From positions 186,001-250,000 of the forward strand of contig NZ_CVPC01000005.1 in assembly GCF_001049735.1 (NCBI RefSeq): a stretch of DNA of 64,000 bases, in the 5' to 3' direction. Every line of letters starts with the position of its first letter. The first letter of the stretch is position 1. Shown here piece after piece: positions 20,130-28,735 of the stretch. Position numbers and translations under genes: made by a program. The notes under the pieces were generated by a model, which saw nothing but the letters and a program-made list of their open reading frames with translations, searched no databases and had not been told where the DNA came from. The DNA comes from Nereida ignava. GTDB lineage: Bacteria; Pseudomonadota; Alphaproteobacteria; Rhodobacterales; Rhodobacteraceae.

Positions 20130-20711
20130 TTATACGTTTCCTTCTTCTTCACCGTCGATGATGGTTTCAACCTCATCGAATTGTGTCTCATCAATGTGAC
20201 CCGCGTCTTTGCGGCCCTTCAGGACCTCGCGGATAAGATCGTCAGTCAAAATAAGTTTTGCATCAGACAGCCAGTCGAACTTGAGCCCGATCGTGCCTTC
20301 TTCAATGGTGATCAAAACCTCATCACCTTCAACGCCCGCAAGCTCACCCTTAAAGCGGCGGCGTCCGTCAATCAGTTCATCAGTTTCGATCCGGACCTCG
20401 TAGCCCTCCCAAAGCGCAAAATCTTTCAAACGCGTCAGTGGGCGGTCAATACCAGGGCTGGAAACTTCAAGCGCGTAGGCGTCCAGAATAGGATCCTCAA
20501 CATCAAGGGTCGCGCTTACTTCGGTGCTGATCTTGGCGCAGTCATCCACCTCAATGGTGCCATCAGGCTTTTGCGCCATGATCTGCAACGTTGTCTGCTT
20601 GCCGCTCATCAATCGCACGCGCACCAGCTCATACCCCAAGTCTTCGATGACAGGTGTAATGATCTCGGCAAGTCGGCGATCAATCGCTGCTTTTGCAATC
20701 AGGTCGTTCAT
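20130..20711 (-). CDS. rimP: Ribosome maturation factor RimP
   Basis: Assists 30S subunit assembly. 193 residues from the ATG at 20711 ([20 protein letters not shown]), which matches how homologues begin. The RimP_N domain shows [20 protein letters not shown] and [11 protein letters not shown], and [13 protein letters not shown] is the family signature. Two other in-frame starts exist: ATG at 20729 with AGGG only 2 bases ahead, and GTG at 20747 inside the T-run of a hairpin. None has an ideal ribosome binding site, so the start is uncertain by up to 12 codons. The C-terminus is extended and acidic compared with E. coli. Confidence 0.93.
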   Translation of the reverse strand: MNDLIAKAAIDRRLAEIITPVIEDLGYELVRVRLMSGKQTTLQIMAQKPDGTIEVDDCAKISTEVSATLDVEDPILDAYALEVSSPGIDRPLTRLKDFALWEGYEVRIETDELIDGRRRFKGELAGVEGDEVLITIEEGTIGLKFDWLSDAKLILTDDLIREVLKGRKDAGHIDETQFDEVETIIDGEEEGNV

Positions 20712-20747
20712 TGGTTCGTATACTTTCATCGCCCTAACTGTGGGCAC

Positions 20748-20770
20748 AAAAAAACGGGCGCACGGCCCGT
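20748..20770 (-). terminator. Leader hairpin with T-run ahead of rimP (candidate attenuator)
   Basis: Read on minus: ACGGGC, loop CGTGC, GCCCGT, with a seven-T run at 20754-20748 whose first T is the last base of the right arm. Arms are 20765-20770 and 20754-20759. It lies between the candidate promoter (20825-20853) and the rimP start, so it would stop transcripts before the operon unless bypassed. Confidence 0.65.
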
Positions 20771-20824
20771 TGTATCGCTTCGGTGGGTGCTAGGTTTGGA
20801 CCCCAACACGCCGCTGTTGAAACG

Positions 20825-20853
20825 CGTATAGGCACAAAGGCACTAAACTGCAA
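20825..20853 (-). promoter_or_regulatory. Candidate sigma-70 promoter of the rimP-nusA-ylxR-infB operon
   Basis: Minus strand TTGCAG (20853-20848), 17 bases, TATACG (20830-20825). Four of six bases match the -35 consensus and four of six the -10, at the ideal spacing. It is placed after the terminator of the ABC operon and about 55 bases before the leader hairpin. Confidence 0.5.
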
Positions 20854-20891
20854 GCGAAATGGTGTGGTGCCTAATTTAGCGATACCCCAAA

Positions 20892-20918
20892 CAAAAACGC
20901 CCCACCAAACGGCGGGGC
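20892..20918 (-). terminator. Terminator of the peptide-type ABC importer operon
   Basis: Minus strand GCCCCGCC (20918-20911), loop GTTT, GGTGGGGC (20906-20899): eight pairs including one G-U, followed by GTTTTTGTTT. It lies 28 bases after the stop of the substrate-binding protein gene. Confidence 0.85.
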
Positions 20919-20945
20919 GCAATTGTTAGTTTAGGGATACGCGCG

Positions 20946-22490
20946 CTACGCAAACCACCAACGCTCGACCAGACGCGAGCTATCCATCTGGAAAACGTTA
21001 CCAATGGTGCCAGAGTTGGTCAGTTTAGTGCTGTGCGCATCGACGTAGTTTGCATACATCGGGATAACAGTCGCACCATCAACAGACATAATCTGCTGCA
21101 TTTCGCCGTACATATCGCGACGCTTATCGCTATCAAGCTCGGCACGCGCCGTCAGGAGCAACTCTTGGAAGCGGCTGTTGTCCCACTTGCTGTCCCACCA
21201 AGGCACGCCAGCTTCGTATGCAGTTGAGAACATCCAGTCCTCGGTTGAGCGACCGGACCAGTAGCAGGCACACCATGCCTTTTTCATCCAGACGTTTGAC
21301 CAATATCCATCATCAGGCTCTTGGATCACATCAATGTTGATACCCGCCGCTTTAGCAGAAGCTTGATAGAGCTGTGCCGCATCAACCGCGCCGGCAAACG
21401 CTGCGTTTGCGGCAGAAAGCTGAACAGTTAAACCATCAAGGCCAGCCTCTTTAATAAGGCTTTTCGCTTTGTCAGGATCGTATGTGTTTTGCGCGATGTC
21501 ATCGTTAAAGTATTGGTTGGCAGGCCCAATCGGGTGGTCATTTGCAACACGGCCGTGGCCAAGCAAAATCTTATCGACCATCTCTTGACGGTTGATCGAA
21601 TGCTTAAGCGCCTGACGGACCTTCACGTTATCAAAGGGTGACAGGTTGGTCAGCATCGGGAACGTATAGTGCTGGTTACCGGTCACCTCAAAAATATTGA
21701 CCGTTGGATTGGCGCGCAAAAGTGGCTCTGTCTTGAAATCAACGCGGTTCACCGCATCCACCTGACCCGTCATCAACGCATTCATACGTGCAGAGGCATC
21801 GTTAATCGCAACCGCTTCGACGCTGTCAAACCAACCTGCGCTGCCATCTTTGTAGTGGCTATCAACACGGCTCAACAATGCGCGAACACCGGGGTCAAAG
21901 CTCTCGACTTTGTACATACCGGTCCCGATACCCTTGGCGATCGCTTCTTCGACCTGACCGGCTGGATACATCACGATGTGATAGTCAGACAGCAGGAACG
22001 GGAAGTCCGCGTTACCAGCTTCCAGGGTAAAGACGATCTCGTGATCGTTGATCTTTTCCATGTTCGTGATCGCAGAAACAATCGGCTGAGCCGCAGATTT
22101 CGCGCCCTCAGCCACGTGCATGTTCAACGATTCGATCACATCATCGGCGCCAAACGCTTTGCCGTTGTGAAACGTCACACCTTTGCGCAGCTTGAAGTTC
22201 CAAACCTTGGCATCTGCTGACGCGTCCCAGCTCTCGGCAAGCTCACCTTTCAACTGGCCGTCCGCACCTATCTCGGTAAGGCAATCGAATACAGCGCCGT
22301 ACGCCAGCATGATCATAAAGCTGTCAGAATGCGTACGCGCGTCCCAACTGTCAGATGTGTTGGCACCCGCAATCCCAAGGCGCAGCGTGCCACCCTTTTT
22401 CGCTTCGGCACGCGCGGGCACACCTGTGGCGGCCAGCATACTTGCGGCAACACCCGTCTTTAGAAGTCCGCGTCTACTTAGTCCTGACAT
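20946..22490 (-). CDS. ABC transporter substrate-binding protein, family 5 (DppA/OppA type)
   Basis: 514-residue periplasmic solute receptor of the SBP_bac_5 family that takes peptides, nickel or related compounds. The N-terminus SRRGLLKTGVAASMLAATGV has a twin-arginine motif and a hydrophobic stretch ending PARA, so export is probably through Tat, folded. Family motifs include WNFKLRKGVTFHNGKAFGADD (about residues 95-115) and FDNVKVRQALKHSINRQEMV (about 285-305). AAGGGAAAAG precedes the ATG. It is the last gene of its operon, behind a stem-loop and with a terminator after it. The cargo cannot be read from the sequence. Confidence 0.94.
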   Translation of the reverse strand: MSGLSRRGLLKTGVAASMLAATGVPARAEAKKGGTLRLGIAGANTSDSWDARTHSDSFMIMLAYGAVFDCLTEIGADGQLKGELAESWDASADAKVWNFKLRKGVTFHNGKAFGADDVIESLNMHVAEGAKSAAQPIVSAITNMEKINDHEIVFTLEAGNADFPFLLSDYHIVMYPAGQVEEAIAKGIGTGMYKVESFDPGVRALLSRVDSHYKDGSAGWFDSVEAVAINDASARMNALMTGQVDAVNRVDFKTEPLLRANPTVNIFEVTGNQHYTFPMLTNLSPFDNVKVRQALKHSINRQEMVDKILLGHGRVANDHPIGPANQYFNDDIAQNTYDPDKAKSLIKEAGLDGLTVQLSAANAAFAGAVDAAQLYQASAKAAGINIDVIQEPDDGYWSNVWMKKAWCACYWSGRSTEDWMFSTAYEAGVPWWDSKWDNSRFQELLLTARAELDSDKRRDMYGEMQQIMSVDGATVIPMYANYVDAHSTKLTNSGTIGNVFQMDSSRLVERWWFA

Positions 22491-22531
22491 ATTCTTTTCC
22501 CTTCGTTGAACAGTTTATCGAGTTTTCATAG

Positions 22532-22546
22532 GCGGGTTCGGCCCGC
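22532..22546 (-). other. Intercistronic stem-loop between ABC ATPase and substrate-binding protein genes
   Basis: GCGGG (22532-22536), five-base loop, CCCGC (22542-22546), with no T-run, in the 80-base gap. Such hairpins often protect the downstream binding-protein mRNA so that it is made in excess over the membrane parts; that role is inference. Confidence 0.45.
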
Positions 22547-22570
22547 TCTCACTTAGCTTCATTAGATCGC

Positions 22571-24214
22571 CTACATTTTACCGACGGCTGCATCACCAAT
22601 GTTTTCCATGCCGCGTTCCTCAAGCAGATTGGTCAGCCAATCAGGGTCCATTTCGGGCACAGATGACAGCAGCAAATCCGTGTATGGGTGATGCGGCGGC
22701 TGGAACATCTCTGCCTTGGGCCCCTGCTCCACAACACGGCCATCCTTCATAACAACAACTTCATCAGCAATAGATTTCACAGTAGCAAGATCATGCGTAA
22801 TGAACATGTAAGTCAAGCCAAGCGTATCTTGCAGATCAGCAAGTAATCGCAAAATACCCTCGGCAACCAATTGATCCAGCGCACTTGTGACCTCATCACA
22901 GATGATGAATTTTGGCTCAGCCGCAAGCGCACGGGCAATTCCGACGCGCTGTTTTTGACCGCCAGACAGCTCGGACGGTAAGCGGTCACGATACTGTGAT
23001 GGCTCCAATTCGATCTGCGTCAGCAACTCATCCACACGTTTGGTTTTTGCACGGCCAGTCAGGCCCATGTAAAACTGCACAGGACGACCAATGATTTCTG
23101 CGATCGTTTTGCGCGGATTAAGCGCCGTATCAGCCATTTGATAAATCATCTGAGCTTGGCGCAGCTGCATCTTATCACGCTGCTTATATGAAGCGGGCAG
23201 TTGCGCACCATCAAACTCAACATGACCCTGTCGTGGAGCCAGCAGGCCGGTAATACATCGCGCCGCTGTTGATTTACCCGAGCCAGATTCGCCCACCACG
23301 GCCACTGTCCGACCAGCGTGCATGTCGAAACTAACGTCGCTCAAAACATCAACCTTGCCGTACGCCGCCGTGACGCCACGGACCGAGACAACAGGCGTTG
23401 CGCCGGTATGAACAGCGGGCTTTGCGGGGCGCTCAAAACTGCGGACGGCCCAAAGCGATTTCGTGTAGTCTTCTTGTGGATTGGCCAGCATTTGGCGCGT
23501 ATCTGCGGTTTCAATCTCATCGCCGCGCAGCAAAACCTTAACCCGATCTGCCATCTGCGCGACGACTGCCAAGTCGTGCGTGATATAAATCGCGGCGGTG
23601 TCAAAATCCTCAACGATCTTGCGAATGGCCGCCAAGACCTCAATCTGCGTAGTTACATCAAGCGCAGTTGTTGGCTCGTCAAAAATGATCAAATCAGGGC
23701 GGCAGGCCATGGCCATGGCTGTCATTGCCCGCTGCAACTGACCGCCTGAAACCTGATGCGGATAGCGAAAACCAATTTCATGAGGGTTGGGAAGGCGCAA
23801 ACGCTCGTAAAGCTGCATCGCATCTTCTGAACTTTCTGCACGCACCATCACGCCATGCTGGGTAGGTGCCTCAGTGTGCTGATCAATGATCTTATGCGCA
23901 GGGTTAAAGCTGGCGGCAGCAGACTGTGCAACATAGGCGATGCGCTTACCGAGTAACCCACGTTTTACATCGGCGGATGCTGAGACCAGATCGATACCAT
24001 CAAAATTAACAGAACCAGACGAAATGCGGCACCCATCACGAGTATACCCCATTGCAGCAAGTCCAAGCGTGGATTTACCCGCCCCACTTTCACCAATTAA
24101 ACCAAGAACTTCGCCACGCTTAAGGCTTAGGTTCACACCATTGATAATGGGCGACCACACCTCATCACTGCGGCCTTCGATGTAAATATCGTTGATCGTT
24201 AAAAGATTACTCAT
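22571..24214 (-). CDS. ABC transporter ATP-binding protein, two fused nucleotide-binding domains (DppD-DppF type)
   Basis: 547 residues carrying both ATPase halves of a peptide-type importer. Domain 1: Walker A GLIGESGAGKSTLGLAAMGY (about residue 38), signature VSGGQLQRA, Walker B LIIFDEPTTALD. Domain 2: VVGESGSGKSTAARCITGLL (about 312), LSGGQKQRVGIARALA and FIICDEVTSALD. Note that Glu is followed by Val rather than Pro in the second Walker B, which is common in this family. The C-terminal oligopeptide-transporter extension (HHPYTDLLLSSVPEMDP) is present. Overlaps the upstream permease gene by 4 bases (ATGA). Confidence 0.96.
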   Translation of the reverse strand: MSNLLTINDIYIEGRSDEVWSPIINGVNLSLKRGEVLGLIGESGAGKSTLGLAAMGYTRDGCRISSGSVNFDGIDLVSASADVKRGLLGKRIAYVAQSAAASFNPAHKIIDQHTEAPTQHGVMVRAESSEDAMQLYERLRLPNPHEIGFRYPHQVSGGQLQRAMTAMAMACRPDLIIFDEPTTALDVTTQIEVLAAIRKIVEDFDTAAIYITHDLAVVAQMADRVKVLLRGDEIETADTRQMLANPQEDYTKSLWAVRSFERPAKPAVHTGATPVVSVRGVTAAYGKVDVLSDVSFDMHAGRTVAVVGESGSGKSTAARCITGLLAPRQGHVEFDGAQLPASYKQRDKMQLRQAQMIYQMADTALNPRKTIAEIIGRPVQFYMGLTGRAKTKRVDELLTQIELEPSQYRDRLPSELSGGQKQRVGIARALAAEPKFIICDEVTSALDQLVAEGILRLLADLQDTLGLTYMFITHDLATVKSIADEVVVMKDGRVVEQGPKAEMFQPPHHPYTDLLLSSVPEMDPDWLTNLLEERGMENIGDAAVGKM

Positions 24215-25416
24215 GACTTCAGTCCCGACGATCTGTGAAGCATCCAGTCCACCACAAAATTCACAGCAACCGTTAGCAACGCAATTGCACCAGCCGCCAA
24301 GAGGGGTGCTGCTGCTACCTGTGGCGCAAAGGCGGCAAAGTTAATGAACTGCGCCAAATCACGAACCATCGTGCCCCAGTCAGCAAGGGGTGGCTGAATT
24401 CCGACGCCAAGAAACGACAGCGATGCAATGGTAAGAAACACGAAACAAAACCGCAGACCAAATTCGGCCAAAAGAGGCGCAGTGGCGTTAGGCAAAATCT
24501 CTTTGAAGATCAGGTAGCCCATGCCCTCACCGCGCAATTTTGCGGCCTCGATGTAATCCATAACGACGATGTTATAGCCAACCGCGCGCGCCAAGCGGTA
24601 CACCCGCGTGCTATCGATGACGGCGATGATTACAACCATGAACAATGTCAGCGGTATACCCAAACGCGGCGCCCAAACGGCCGCGATGGTCATCAAGAGC
24701 AGCGCAAAAATAAGCGATGGAATTGCCATCAAAACGTCAACCGCACGGGACATGATTTGATCAAACCATCCGCCAAGAACAGCTGCCAGAAAACCAAGCG
24801 AGCCTCCAAGGAAAAACGCCAGAAGCGTGGTGACGAATGCGATGCCAACTGTGTTCTGCGCACCATAGATCAAACGGCTCAACAAATCGCGACCCAACTG
24901 ATCCGTACCAAGGGGAAATTCTGGGTTACCTCCAATGGCAGGGTTGCCGCCCGGTACAATATTAGCCGCGACACCCTGAATGATTTCGTCCTGACCGTAT
25001 GGCGCAATGACCCCCGCAAAAATTGCAGCTATTGAATAAAGGATGATCATCAAGATGCCGAAAGACGCGGTCAATGGCATCTGACGGAACAACTTACGCG
25101 ATCCATTGGTGCCGATGCTGCGCCCAACGACGCGGAATAGCCACGCGGCAATGGTAAATAGCACAAAGGCCTCCATCGCTTTGCCAGCAAAGAAGTACTT
25201 ATTGGCAACCAACGGATCAGCATCACGCGACAACGCATAAAGCCAAATCGCGCCCATGATAGCAACCAAACCAAAAATATAGCCGAACGCGGTTGCATAG
25301 GGCATATCGCGAAACACAGGCTCATCTGGCTTCAACGCACGCGCAACCGAACGGAAAGCCCATGCGAAAACCGCCATGCCAACAAAAAACAGAACCACAG
25401 TCACGAAACCGCTCAT
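24211..25416 (-). CDS. ABC transporter permease, DppC/OppC type with extended N-terminus
   Basis: Inner-membrane channel subunit. The last 280 residues are a standard DppC: FPLGTDQLGRDLLSRLIYGA (about 165-185), then five membrane segments, with the EAA loop YIEAAKLRGEGMGYLIFKEI near residue 295. The first 110-115 residues are unusual: they add about three hydrophobic segments (near 5-20, 45-65 and 82-98) before the normal first segment (about 130-150). Total 401 residues against roughly 280-300 for the family. It overlaps both neighbours by 4 bases. Confidence 0.93.
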   Translation of the reverse strand: MSGFVTVVLFFVGMAVFAWAFRSVARALKPDEPVFRDMPYATAFGYIFGLVAIMGAIWLYALSRDADPLVANKYFFAGKAMEAFVLFTIAAWLFRVVGRSIGTNGSRKLFRQMPLTASFGILMIILYSIAAIFAGVIAPYGQDEIIQGVAANIVPGGNPAIGGNPEFPLGTDQLGRDLLSRLIYGAQNTVGIAFVTTLLAFFLGGSLGFLAAVLGGWFDQIMSRAVDVLMAIPSLIFALLLMTIAAVWAPRLGIPLTLFMVVIIAVIDSTRVYRLARAVGYNIVVMDYIEAAKLRGEGMGYLIFKEILPNATAPLLAEFGLRFCFVFLTIASLSFLGVGIQPPLADWGTMVRDLAQFINFAAFAPQVAAAPLLAAGAIALLTVAVNFVVDWMLHRSSGLKS

Positions 25417-26411
25417 TTTGGATGCCTCAGACGTGGGTTGGATAAGATCGACATAATGTCAGCCGCGAGGTTAAGCAGAATATATGCCCCTGCGAAAATC
25501 AGACAGCACGCCTGCACAACAGGTATGTCACGCAACTTCACACTATCGACGAACAGCTGGCCAATACCCGGATAGACAAAAACAGTCTCGACGACGACGA
25601 CGCCAGTAATGAGATAGGCAAGGTTAAGCGCGATCACATTGATAATCGGCGCAAGTGCATTGGGAAGCGCGTGCTTGACGATTACACGCATCGGGCTGAT
25701 GCCCTTAAGGCGCGCCATCTCGATGTAAGGCGAGGCCAGCAAATTGATAATGGCGGCGCGCGTCATCCGCATCATATGGGCCGTAACAATCAGAGTAAGC
25801 GTAAGCGCGGGCAACAACGTGCGCTCAAGACGCTCAGAAAAGCTCATCCCATCAAAGATGTTCGAAAGGGACGGAAGGATCGGGTTCAACACTGCAAGAA
25901 CCAAGATCAACACATATGCCAAGAAAAACTCGGGGCTAGAGATGCTGGACAGCGTGAAAATGTTGGCCGCCCGATCAAAAATAGTCTCGCGGTAGAGCGC
26001 GGCAAGAACGCCCAGAAAAACCGCCAGCGGCACAGCAATCATCGCTGTCACACCTGCCAAAAACATCGTGTTTTCGAAACGCGGAGCAATAGTTTGAGCG
26101 ACTGTACCAAGGCCTGATCCTGCGTCGCTACCAACAAAGCTGCTGAAATTAGCGGCGGCAAAGCTTGTGCCCAGATCACCGCGTACTGCACCGGACAGCC
26201 AATCAAGATAACGGGCAAAAAACGGCTGATCCAAACCTAAGTCTTTGCGGATCGCCTCAACGGCGTCTTTGGTCGCACCCTGACCCAAAATGCTTTGAGC
26301 AAAATCGCCAGGGAGTAAGTTAACTGCGGTAAAAATGACAATTGAGACAACGAACAGCGTCACAAGACCAAGGCCAAGTCGCTGTAATATAATCTTTGAA
26401 ACGCTTCCCAA
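25413..26411 (-). CDS. ABC transporter permease, DppB/OppB type
   Basis: Partner channel subunit, 332 residues with six membrane segments. Typical features are the first segment GLGLVTLFVVSIVIFTAVNL followed by LPGDFAQSILGQGATKDAVE, and the EAA loop YIEMARLKGISPMRVIVKHA. Start: TTG at 26411 with GGAG 6 bases upstream puts only a few polar residues before the first membrane segment, as in homologues. The frame stays open to another TTG at 26456 that lacks a ribosome binding site. First gene of the permease-permease-ATPase-receptor operon. Confidence 0.92.
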   Translation of the reverse strand: MGSVSKIILQRLGLGLVTLFVVSIVIFTAVNLLPGDFAQSILGQGATKDAVEAIRKDLGLDQPFFARYLDWLSGAVRGDLGTSFAAANFSSFVGSDAGSGLGTVAQTIAPRFENTMFLAGVTAMIAVPLAVFLGVLAALYRETIFDRAANIFTLSSISSPEFFLAYVLILVLAVLNPILPSLSNIFDGMSFSERLERTLLPALTLTLIVTAHMMRMTRAAIINLLASPYIEMARLKGISPMRVIVKHALPNALAPIINVIALNLAYLITGVVVVETVFVYPGIGQLFVDSVKLRDIPVVQACCLIFAGAYILLNLAADIMSILSNPRLRHPK

Positions 26412-26498
26412 ACTGGTCTCCAACAATGACGAGCGTACACGCCCCCGAGTGACCAAGTTAAGGAAAATAGAAATCGTGTAAAGGCTTAACGCCCGCGC

Positions 26499-27476
26499 CT
26501 AGGCCAGTCTGGTCGCCAAACGGTCCATCGTGCGCACCAATTCTTCGCTGATGCCCGCCTCTGAAAGTGCGTGTCCTGCGCGCGCAATCAGCTTAAGCTC
26601 TGCCTCAGGCCAGTTTTGGGCCAACTTATAGGCCGACGTCGGCGGGCAAATCATATCATATCTACCTTGTACGATTATCGCCGGAATACCGCGCAGCTTG
26701 TCCATGTTATCAAGAATTTGATGGTTCTCGCCCAAAAAACCCGCGTTCATGAAGTAGTGATTTTCGAGCCGTGAGAAAGCACGGGCATATTCAGCTGGTG
26801 CGTCACCACCGGCACCCTCGTTCATGATGCTGGCCAATGCATTTTCCCAAGCAGCCCAAGCGCGCGCATAGCGCACCTCGGTGGCGTGATTGCCCGAAAA
26901 GAGGCGCTTGTGATACGCACCAATCATGTCTGCCCGCTCTTCTTCCGGAACAAGGTTCTCAAAGGGGGCCCACAGATCAGGGAAGAACATCGCAGCGCCG
27001 CCACCGTAAAACCAATCAAGTTCAGCGCGGGTCATCAAAAACACACCGCGCAAAATAAGTGCCTTTGCGCGATCAGGATGTGCTTGCGCGTAAATCAATG
27101 ACAGCGTCGCACCCCAGCTACCGCCGAACACCACCCAACGCTCAATACCCAAAGTTTCACGAATAAGCTCAATATCGCGCACCAAGTGCCACGTTGTATT
27201 ATCGTCGACGCTGGCGTGAGGTCTTGATCGCCCACACCCTCGCTGATCGAATAAAATAATTCGGTATTGTGCGGGATCAAAGTACCGCCGCATCGTCGGA
27301 CTACATCCACCACCCGGACCGCCGTGCAACACAACGACAGGTATGCCATCGGGGTTTCCGCACTGCTCCATATAGACAGAATGGCCGTCGCCAACGTCCA
27401 GCATCCGTTGATCGAACGGTGCAAGCGCCGGATAAAGGTGCGACAAGGCGCGGCGGGGGGATGCGTTTCTGTCCAT
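26499..27476 (-). CDS. pip: Proline iminopeptidase (alpha/beta hydrolase)
   Basis: Removes N-terminal proline from peptides in the cytoplasm. The oxyanion-hole motif HGGPGGG is in VVVLHGGPGGGCSPTMRRYF. The nucleophile elbow is GGSWGATLSL (Ser), and the catalytic Asp and His are expected in QGRYDMICPP and RAGHALSEAG. The ATG at 27476 has AGGT 7 bases upstream and gives the family start. An in-frame ATG 16 codons earlier would overlap a TTATATA promoter-like stretch. Divergent from ubiG; it follows the peptide-type ABC importer operon on the same strand, but a direct functional link is only a guess. Confidence 0.93.
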   Translation of the reverse strand: MDRNASPRRALSHLYPALAPFDQRMLDVGDGHSVYMEQCGNPDGIPVVVLHGGPGGGCSPTMRRYFDPAQYRIILFDQRGCGRSRPHASVDDNTTWHLVRDIELIRETLGIERWVVFGGSWGATLSLIYAQAHPDRAKALILRGVFLMTRAELDWFYGGGAAMFFPDLWAPFENLVPEEERADMIGAYHKRLFSGNHATEVRYARAWAAWENALASIMNEGAGGDAPAEYARAFSRLENHYFMNAGFLGENHQILDNMDKLRGIPAIIVQGRYDMICPPTSAYKLAQNWPEAELKLIARAGHALSEAGISEELVRTMDRLATRLA

Positions 27477-27548
27477 GAATGACCTATATAACCCAAAAGA
27501 GCGCCGAAACATCCGGTGCGCCATGTTTTTTTGTCATAGGGACACATC

Positions 27549-28295
27549 ATGACCAACGCACAAACAACCGTCGATCCCGCAGAAATCGCAAAATTCGAGG
27601 CAATGGCGGCAGAATGGTGGGACGTAAACGGTAAATTCAAGCCCCTTCATATGCTTAATCCGTGCCGTCTTGATTACATCACAAGACAAATTGCTGCTGA
27701 GTTTGGCCGTGATCTTGCCAAAGACGCGCCTTTTGAAGGGCTCCGCATTCTTGATATCGGCTGTGGCGGCGGTTTGCTGTGCGAGCCGATGGCGCGCCTT
27801 GGCGCCACCATTGTTGGGGCAGATGCTGCCGAGAGAAACATTCCCGTAGCAAAAGTCCATGCAGAACAATCTGGACTGGATATCGATTACCGCTTCACAA
27901 CCGCAGAAGCCATGGCCGAAGCAGGCGAGCAGTTTGACGTGGTTCTCAATATGGAAGTGGTCGAGCACGTAGCAGACCCACTAGCATATCTAACAGCATG
28001 CCAACAGTTGCTAAAACCCGGCGGGTTGCAAATTTGCTCAACGCTCAATCGCAATCCCAAAAGCTATTTAATGGCGATCATCGGCGCAGAGCACATCATG
28101 CGCTGGCTGCCAAAGGGTACTCATGAGTGGTCAAAATTCATCACGCCTGACGAGTTGTTCGAATTGCTGACCACCTCAGGAATGACACCCGTCGACCGTA
28201 AGGGCTTTGTCTTCAACCCAATCTCGTGGAGTTGGTCGATTTCTGAAAAAGACCTTAGCGTGAACTACGTGACAGCATCCACAAAACCGACCTAA
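27549..28295 (+). CDS. ubiG: Ubiquinone biosynthesis O-methyltransferase UbiG
   Basis: Does both O-methylations of ubiquinone synthesis using S-adenosylmethionine. 248 residues. The family lead-in [20 protein letters not shown] (about 18-37; here the frame gives MAAEWWD) is followed by the SAM motif [20 protein letters not shown] (about 63-83). [16 protein letters not shown] and the C-terminal [20 protein letters not shown] are UbiG-specific. A complete UbiG implies an aerobic, ubiquinone-using respiratory chain. Convergent with marR, with a 4-base overlap of the 3' ends. Confidence 0.97.
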   Translation: MTNAQTTVDPAEIAKFEAMAAEWWDVNGKFKPLHMLNPCRLDYITRQIAAEFGRDLAKDAPFEGLRILDIGCGGGLLCEPMARLGATIVGADAAERNIPVAKVHAEQSGLDIDYRFTTAEAMAEAGEQFDVVLNMEVVEHVADPLAYLTACQQLLKPGGLQICSTLNRNPKSYLMAIIGAEHIMRWLPKGTHEWSKFITPDELFELLTTSGMTPVDRKGFVFNPISWSWSISEKDLSVNYVTASTKPT

Positions 28296-28735
28296 TCGTC
28301 CGCCAGCTTTTGGCGCATCTCGCGTAGAATTGGCAGGGTACGGCTTATCTTGTCATGCCCGATATCTTCGACCATCTGGTTTACCAGCGGCGTAATTTTA
28401 CGCACCGCTTCATCACGCGCCGCCCGCCCAGCGCCGCTAATGGAAACCAGCTTACGCCGCGCATCGTCCCAATCGGGGCGGACGTGGACAAAACCCATCA
28501 GATCAAGTTTGTTAATCGTGTTGGTCATAGCCCCGCGGGTAAGTCGAAAACGGGCGGCGAGCTGTGCTGGCGTGCGCTCCCCCGTGCTTGCAGCAAGATA
28601 ATTCAGCACTGTTAAATGAGAAATTTCCATCCCATGGGGCAGCGCCTTGGTGACACGACTACGCAACAACTGATCAATCGCCAGAAGCTCAACGACAAGC
28701 GCCGCGCCAAGGGTATCAGACGTAGTAACCGGCAT
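28292..28735 (-). CDS. MarR-family transcriptional regulator
   Basis: 147 residues with a winged helix-turn-helix. The recognition region [20 protein letters not shown] and the wing [20 protein letters not shown] (DxR..V motif) are typical of MarR. The ATG at 28735 shares one base with the TAA of the nitrilase gene upstream (TAATG), so it is translationally coupled to it. The frame is open 11 codons further into that gene but the coupled start is likelier. Last gene of the comF-grxC-nitrilase-marR run, which it may control. Ligand unknown. Confidence 0.9.
   Translation of the reverse strand: MPVTTSDTLGAALVVELLAIDQLLRSRVTKALPHGMEISHLTVLNYLAASTGERTPAQLAARFRLTRGAMTNTINKLDLMGFVHVRPDWDDARRKLVSISGAGRAARDEAVRKITPLVNQMVEDIGHDKISRTLPILREMRQKLADD

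Noticed and set aside
20771-20880. tRNA gene ahead of rimP, as in E. coli (metY)
   Set aside because: No T-arm, anticodon arm or acceptor stem could be folded; the region holds a promoter-like pair instead.
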